Shown piece after piece: positions 58,486-64,000 of a stretch of DNA of 64,000 bases (position 1 is its first letter; each line of letters starts with the position of its first letter). Below the pieces are notes generated by a model that made no database searches, had not been told where the DNA came from, and saw only the letters and a list, made by a program, of their open reading frames with translations. The DNA comes from Cephalotus follicularis (Eukaryota > Streptophyta > Magnoliopsida > Oxalidales > Cephalotaceae), in contig BDDD01001971.1 in the NCBI GenBank assembly GCA_001972305.1, positions 209,686 through 273,685 on the forward strand, written 5' to 3'. The position numbers were made by a program, and so were the translations under genes.

Positions 58486-61284
58486 TGTAATACCCTGCTC
58501 GTTCGTAAATATATTTTACGGATTTTATGTGTGTTTTCGGGCTTTTAATTTTGGTTAATTTTAAAGTCCGGTCGCCCTGTGTTTTGGGCTTATATGATTT
58601 GGGCTGACTGATACCAGTCCAATTTTGGATACGAAATGCTATGTCGGAGCTGGATTTAATTTATCAAAATATTTATTTCATTAAAACAATTTGTCCTTTA
58701 TTTTTAAAATCCCTAAAATCCTTTTTATTTCATTATTTTAATTATTTTTCATTTTCATTTTCATTTTCCTTTTATTTTTCTTTTCCTTTATTCCTTTTCT
58801 TCCTATTTTCTTCTCTTATTTCCTTTTCTCCTTCTTCCTCACCCGAAGTCACTCCTCCCTCTTTACTTCCACACGTTTGTAATCTTTTCTTTCCTTTCTA
58901 ATTCCCCACAAATCCTCCTTTCTTCCATCTATGGGCAGATTGTGTCTCTTTTCTTCCTTTTGTGTGAGACATTGCCATTATAATATGAATGTCTCTCTTC
59001 TTGTTATGTCACTGCCAAATTCTTCTTGTGGTATCTGTGTAGCTGCTGTGTAAACGTTTCCTCAAGTCTGAAGAGGTAATTATTAATCCTCTTTGTTGTT
59101 ATTTTGAGTTGAATTCGTTTGGTTTGCTAAGTTTCTCCTTGTTTTGGTGTTCTCTTGGTTTTGTCTCTTTGTCCTCTGTTTTTGTTCACAGCCGGGTAAC
59201 AATTGTTATTGTTGTGTTTTTTGTGTCCTTAACATCACTACAGGTTAGTAAATTCGTTTCCTCCAGTGATAATTTTGTTCTAATGCCATGAATTTAGTTT
59301 TGTGCTCCTTATGTCCTTTGGTTTCCATTCCCATATCTAAATGTGTTGTCATTGTGTTAATAGGATTGTCAACATGTTTTATACACATAGTTATGTCACA
59401 AACTGGTTTTATAACATCTAAAACTGATAGAAGACAGAATCTGGACATATATATATGCATTGTCTTCTTGCTTCATTTTGTAAGTTAACCCACTGTCAGG
59501 TTGTTTTCTTGTCAATTCTGTGTTTTTATGTCACCTAAAAGTCATATATGATCATATGTTTATGTCCATATGTCTCTGGTTTAATGTAGAAACCATTTGA
59601 ACCATTTTCAATATTGAATTGTCGAATTTCCAACTGTTCTGTCGCCCAGAACAGTCGGCTCACTCTGTGGACAATCGGTTGGAATGGATGAGTAGCCGAC
59701 TGCCATATAAATGCAGTCGACTGCCTTAGGTTGAGTAGTCGATTGGAGGTATGAACAAGTCGACTGCCTGCACTTTAGAGTGAGTAGTCAACTGGACCTT
59801 ATGAATAGTCGACTGTCTTGCTTCCCCAGCCGGCTGGTGCCCTGTATTAGTCGACTGTTTTGCCCAGAAATGTACTATTTTCAACTGTTTTAATCCGTTT
59901 GATCCTCGAATCGATCCGAGTCTTCACCAAAAACTGTTAAGAGTCTGTTTAATACTTCTGATGTGTTTTAGACTCTTATACATATGACTTTGAATGTCTT
60001 TTTAGATTGATTATGATTCAAGTGAAGTTTGGTTTAAGTCACCTATTCGTAAGTACTTGTGAGCGCATCAGGTACGAATTTTCTGTTCCTTGGCTACCTG
60101 ATATTCGAACTGAAAACAGTTTTAGTAAGCTTCTTCGTTTATGAAATTGAGAATGTTTTATGACTTTGACATGTTTCAAAATTAAAGTTGGTTTAACATT
60201 TCAATGATTCCGACTTTATACATATGATATGAATCGATACGTTATGTTATGAAATATATGTTATGATACCGTTGTGAGCGGTTTTCTGAATATGTTGTGT
60301 GGAAAACATATTTAATGTGATTTTGAATTGATTTCGATAAATCAATATTTTTGAAATATTGAGTATTGTACCCACCTATGGGGCGTACCATAGGCACGTC
60401 GTAGGCCTGGCACGGGGACGTGACACTTCCGTAGTAGTGTGATTAGACTACGGCGTCTCTGAGTGTATGAACAAATCCCATGAGGTGGATTTGTGGATCC
60501 CCTATGTATGATAGAGGCGTATGAATCGATTCTAGTTTATGTGATATGAGGTGTAATCAGATATGTAATCCGAGGTGTGATCGGATATGTGTATGTGAGA
60601 ATTCACTTGTGTAGTGCCGTACACTTCAATTCTAGTGGGCATGTGGAATTAGCGCCTCCCTTGCCAAATTTATGTTATGTGATATGTATGTGGCTTAGTA
60701 TGATTTGTGTTTTATGACTTATGATCCGTAAATGATTTTATGAAATGCATCGTAAATGTTTCGAAGGTTATTTGGATTTATGAAAGTACAAATATGATTT
60801 TACGATTATGTATCTGTTTTAACTGTTTAAGATATCCGTTACGATATTATTGAAATCTTACTGCTTTTAAATTATCGTTTACTGCTTTTATTTCCATTAT
60901 CCGTACTGAGGTTTGCTCAGCCGCGTTTTTGTTTCCATGCGGCTGGTTTACAGGAGCAGCGGGGGAAAGTGTGATTGAGTGATGACCACCTTTTGTGATA
61001 GGATCCCTAGGAGTGTGATCCTTGTTTTATATCTAGTGGTCATGAATATTTTTGAGAAACAATGATAATTATGTTTTCAGCTTTTAAATTTGGAACTTGG
61101 ATATGTTAAGTTTTTTCCGCAAATGATTAATTTCTAAGTTTTGAACAGTTTGTTTAAATTTCAGATATGATATGACCACCAGGTTTTCAGCTGTTAAGTA
61201 ATGATATGATTATTTATGTTATGATAAGTTATGTTATGCTATGATATGACCCTGTGACGACTCCCGCCGTCCCGGGGTGTTACA
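58486..61284 (+). mobile_element. 5' LTR of element G
   Basis: 2799 bp, beginning TGTAATACCCTGC and ending CCCGGGGTGTTACA, directly followed by the primer site. It contains pyrimidine-rich runs (58740-58900), a GTCGAC cluster of AGTCGACTG type (59650-59865), and a GC-richer block at 60360-60500. No protein-coding ORF is credible. Confidence 0.9.
59650..59865. repeat. GTCGAC motif cluster 8 (AGTCGACTG type)
   Basis: About nine copies of AGTCGACTGCC, AGTCGGCTC, AGTCGATTGG and similar forms in 215 bp. The core is the same GTCGAC as elsewhere, with different flanks. Confidence 0.8.
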
Positions 61285-61285
61285 G

Positions 61286-61301
61286 ATTTTGGTATCAGAG
61301 A
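61286..61301 (+). promoter_or_regulatory. Primer binding site of element G
   Basis: TTTTGGTATCAGAGAA right after the LTR, the tRNA-Met type site usual for chromoviruses. Confidence 0.8.
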
Positions 61302-61449
61302 ATTAGGTTTTGTTTCCTTAGAAGACCTAACTAGGTTTGACCTGTGAGATTGGGTAGACACCGGGTTAGGCTGTTTCGGTTATGATTTTCTGATATGTTT
61401 TCTGCTTGGGTTTTTGTTCCTTGTGATGTTTTATGTTTTGGATGCCTTT

Positions 61450-62560
61450 TCGTTGGTGGCACGTACCAGGAACACTGCTCGAAGAACTGCACCCGCTGAG
61501 GCTCAGGAAGTCAGAAATGAGCCTACTATGGAGGAGCTAGTACGGCAGGTTGTCGCTCAGGAGATACGGTGCGCATTGAATGAGCAGAATCAGAATCAAG
61601 GCCGTAGGGAGCCGGTTGTTGCTAACGATGCTCCAGCTGATGTTCAGTTGGGAAGAGACGCTCGGTACAGGACTTATATTCCAACTTATGTCTGGCTAGA
61701 GCGGTTCCAGAAGCAGAGACCGCAGTCTTTCAGCTCAGCCGTGATTCCTGTTGAGGTTGAGCACTGGATTGCTCATATGGATAAGATCTTTGATGTGCTT
61801 GGCTGCAGTGATGAACAGAAGATCAAGATAGCCGTGTATAAGCTTGAGGGTGATGCTCAGAAATGGTGGAAAGCTATGGATTTGGCTAAGGGTGGTAATT
61901 ATGCGGAGAATTTGACCTAGTCTGAGTTCTGTGAAGTCTTTTATCAACAGTACTTTCCCATTGCTGATAAGGAGGCTTACGCCAGAGAATTTATCAATAC
62001 CAGACAAAGGGATGGAGAGTCGGTGACTGAATTTTTGACTCGTTTCAATAGGCTTGCTGGTTTTGCTGGGTCCGCGGTAGGGACGACACTGGAGCAGGCA
62101 AAAAAGTTCAAGTGGAAGTTACATTATCAGCTCCGGGGTAAATTGATTAACACCAGGTTTGCTGATGTGTCTGAAGTGGCTAATGCAGCGAAGAACATAG
62201 AGCTGGAAAGGTTAGATTTCCAGGCTGCTCGACAGGAGATTGACAGAAAGAGAAATAGAGGTGATTCTCAGGGGCAAGGTTCTGGACAGAATAAGAATAG
62301 GAATGGCAAGCGTGGGAAGAGAAATGATAACCGGGGACAACAACAGCCCGGTAATGACCAGAGGCAGACTCAGAGAGCTGCGGATGTTCAGATTGCCAAG
62401 TGTGATGTGTGTGGTAGACAACATCCAGTGGGAGTATGCTATAAGGCTATCCGGGCCTGTTTTGTGTGTGGACAGAAAGGGCACTTCGTGAAGGATTATC
62501 CTGACCATCGTGCGAAGGAAAGGAAGGGAAACAATGCGGATCATGGACAGCACAACGTGG
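61450..62560 (+). pseudogene. Element G gag
   Basis: Capsid-like region with FQKQRPQSFSSAVIPVEVEH, EHWIAHMDKIFDVL, KIKIAVYKLEGDAQKWWKAM, then FINTRQRDGESVTEFLTRFN and LHYQLRGKLI. A basic, Gln/Arg/Gly-rich stretch (about 62230-62390) and a Cys-His zinc-knuckle region (about 62400-62510, CDVCGRQHPVGVC and CFVCGQKGHF) follow. Length fits a chromovirus gag. Confidence 0.88.
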
Positions 62561-62579
62561 GAGGTCGTGTCTTTGCTAT

Positions 62580-62900
62580 CATGACTCAGCAGGCAGCTAA
62601 CGCACCAGGTACTGTTTCTGGCTTTATTTCTGTTGGTGACCGTAGGGCTTATGTTTTGTATGATACTGGATTGACCCACTCGGTTGTAGCGAGGTCTTTT
62701 GTTCGGCATCTTTGGATGTCTTCTCAGTTGCTTGATCCAGCTTTGGTTCTTTTGACCCCTACGGGTTCTTCTGTTGTGATATATGAGTGCTTTTATGCTT
62801 GTCCTCTTGTTTTCGATGATCGGGTTCGTGATGCGGACCTTTTGCCTATCGATATGTATGACTTCGATATGATTCTGGGAATGAACTAATTGGATCGTCA
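62580..62900 (+). pseudogene. Element G aspartic protease
   Basis: Continues in frame from gag: VSGFISVGDRRAYVLYDTG at the active-site loop, then THSVVARSFV, LLDPALVLLTPTGSSV and the MYDFDMILGM segment that closes chromovirus proteases. Confidence 0.85.
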
Positions 62901-64000
62901 TCGGGCTACGATCGACTGCTATGCTCGAAGGGTTCTGTTTGGGGATGTGAATAGTCCTGAGTTTGTTTATCAGGGTTCACAGCCGAGAAAAGAAGTGAAG
63001 GTTATATCTACTTTGAAGGCTCGGAAATTGGTGGCTAAGGGCGCTGAAGGTTTCTTAGCAGTTGTGAAGGATGTCTCAAGGGTTGAGCCTCGCCTTGAAG
63101 ACTATCCTGTGGTACGAGAATTTTTTGATGTGTTTTCGGAGGAGTTACCGGGTTTGCCACCGCAACGGGAAGTGGAGTTTATCATCGAACTCATTCCCGG
63201 AGCGGCACCTTCATCTAAGGTACCTTACAGAATGGCACCGTTGGAACTGCAAGAGTTGAAAGAACAATTGCAAGAGTTGTTGGATCGGGGTTTCATTCGG
63301 CCTAGTGTTTCGCCGTGGGGTGCTCCGATTCTTTTTGTGAAAAAGAAAGATGGGTCTATGAGGCTGTGCATAGACTACAGAGAGTTGAACCGAATCACTA
63401 TTCAGAATAAATACCCACTACCTAGGATTGATGACTTGTTTGATCAACTCCAAGGTGCTCGGTATTTCTCGAAGATCAATTTGAGATCGGGATATCATCA
63501 ACTTTGGATAAAGGATGAAGATGTGCCTAAAACTACTTTCCGTACTCGGTATGGGCATTATGAGTTTCTGGTGATACCTTTCGGACTCACTAATGCACCG
63601 ACAGTTTTCATGGATTTGATGAATAGGGTTTTTCATGAGTACTCGGATCAGTTTGTTATTGTGTTCATAGATGACATTCTTGTGTATTCCAAGTCGAAGG
63701 AAGAGCATGAAGAACAGCTTCGCATTGTGTTAAGTATTCTGAGGAAGAATCAGTTGTACGAGAAGTTCTCGAAGTGTGAGTTCTGGTTGGAACAGGTGGC
63801 ATTTTTGGGTCATGTGGTTACAGCTGAAGGGATTAGTGTGGATCCTGCTAAAGTTGAGGCTATTACGAAATGGCCGAGACCTACCACAGTGACGGAGGTA
63901 AGGAGTTTCTTGGGTTTGGCCGGATATTATAGGCGGTTTGTGGAAGGCTTTTCCTCTATAGCCTTACCACTAACTCAGCTTATGAGGAAAGGAGCTAAGT
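62901..64000 (+). pseudogene. Element G reverse transcriptase, cut by the window edge
   Basis: Very well-conserved RT. Landmarks are [93 protein letters not shown], the [12 protein letters not shown] catalytic strand with Asp-Asp, then [16 protein letters not shown] and [12 protein letters not shown]. The RNase H side begins at the edge ([12 protein letters not shown]). The low level of decay contrasts with element D. Confidence 0.9.

Larger units (their letters stand above)
58486..64000 (+). mobile_element. Chromovirus-type (Tekay/Del-like) gypsy element G, 5' part
   Basis: The best-preserved retroelement here: 5' LTR 58486-61284, primer site, gag, protease and most of the RT, then the window ends. 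It was inserted into the integrase fragment on its left (CATAC at 58481-58485 would be the left target duplication). Only a few breaks are seen in the visible coding part, and domains are highly conserved, so it is probably the youngest full element in view. The 3' half and 3' LTR are outside the window. Confidence 0.9.

Noticed and set aside
62212-62901. 229-codon minus-strand open frame
   Set aside because: Exact antisense shadow of well-conserved gag and protease of element G.
1-64000. A new defence, biosynthetic or other gene system
   Set aside because: All domain-bearing reading frames match transposases or retroelement proteins; no cluster of other genes is present.

Overview
This window looks like transposon-dense heterochromatin from a flowering plant, probably a eudicot. 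The evidence is the mix of families: Ty3/gypsy elements of the Tat, Athila and chromovirus (Tekay/Del-like) types, a Ty1/copia element, a CACTA element with TNP2/DUF4218/DUF4216 domains, a TTF-zinc-finger hAT, and SINE-like and MITE-like sequences. AT-rich spacers and plant-style splice sites fit this. I found no host gene, tRNA or rRNA gene, or CRISPR array that I can defend. Nearly every base can be given to a mobile element, many of them nested.

Layout. (1) Positions 1-12655 are a minus-strand CACTA element that runs off the left edge. Its transposase gene is interrupted by a 3.36-kb hAT (3018-6379, perfect 8-bp target duplication) and by a solo LTR (about 8365-10577). (2) The CACTA end at 12655 lies in a minus-strand Tat-lineage gypsy element (12656-20065; integrase, two RNase H domains, RT, protease, gag, 5' LTR). 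(3) Positions 20066-20967 are AT-rich with nothing recognisable. (4) Positions 20968-56328 are one minus-strand gypsy LTR (element C), split by a 30.7-kb plus-strand gypsy element D (21028-51724, target duplication CTTAG). Each LTR of D carries a different solo LTR (24461-27416 and 46528-48176). D's 5' LTR also holds a 15-kb Athila-type element E (27585-42707, target duplication TATAG). E's 3' LTR in turn holds a minus-strand copia element F (from 34375) and a 1.49-kb exact direct duplication. (5) Positions 56329-58485 are rearranged internal sequence of element C or a relative. (6) From 58486 to the right edge runs the best-preserved element, plus-strand gypsy G, with LTR, gag, protease and part of the RT in view.

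Relative order follows from the nesting: C, then D, then (solo LTRs, E), then F. On the left, the Tat element came first, then CACTA, then hAT and a solo LTR. The D and E boundaries and three smaller insertions rest on visible target-site duplications; two solo LTRs are also confirmed by the matching empty site in the partner LTR of D. The most unusual signal is a family of short palindrome-like motifs centred on GTCGAC/ATCGAT. They recur as dense clusters in the LTRs of otherwise different elements and in the CACTA leader. I did not find a new protein-coding system.
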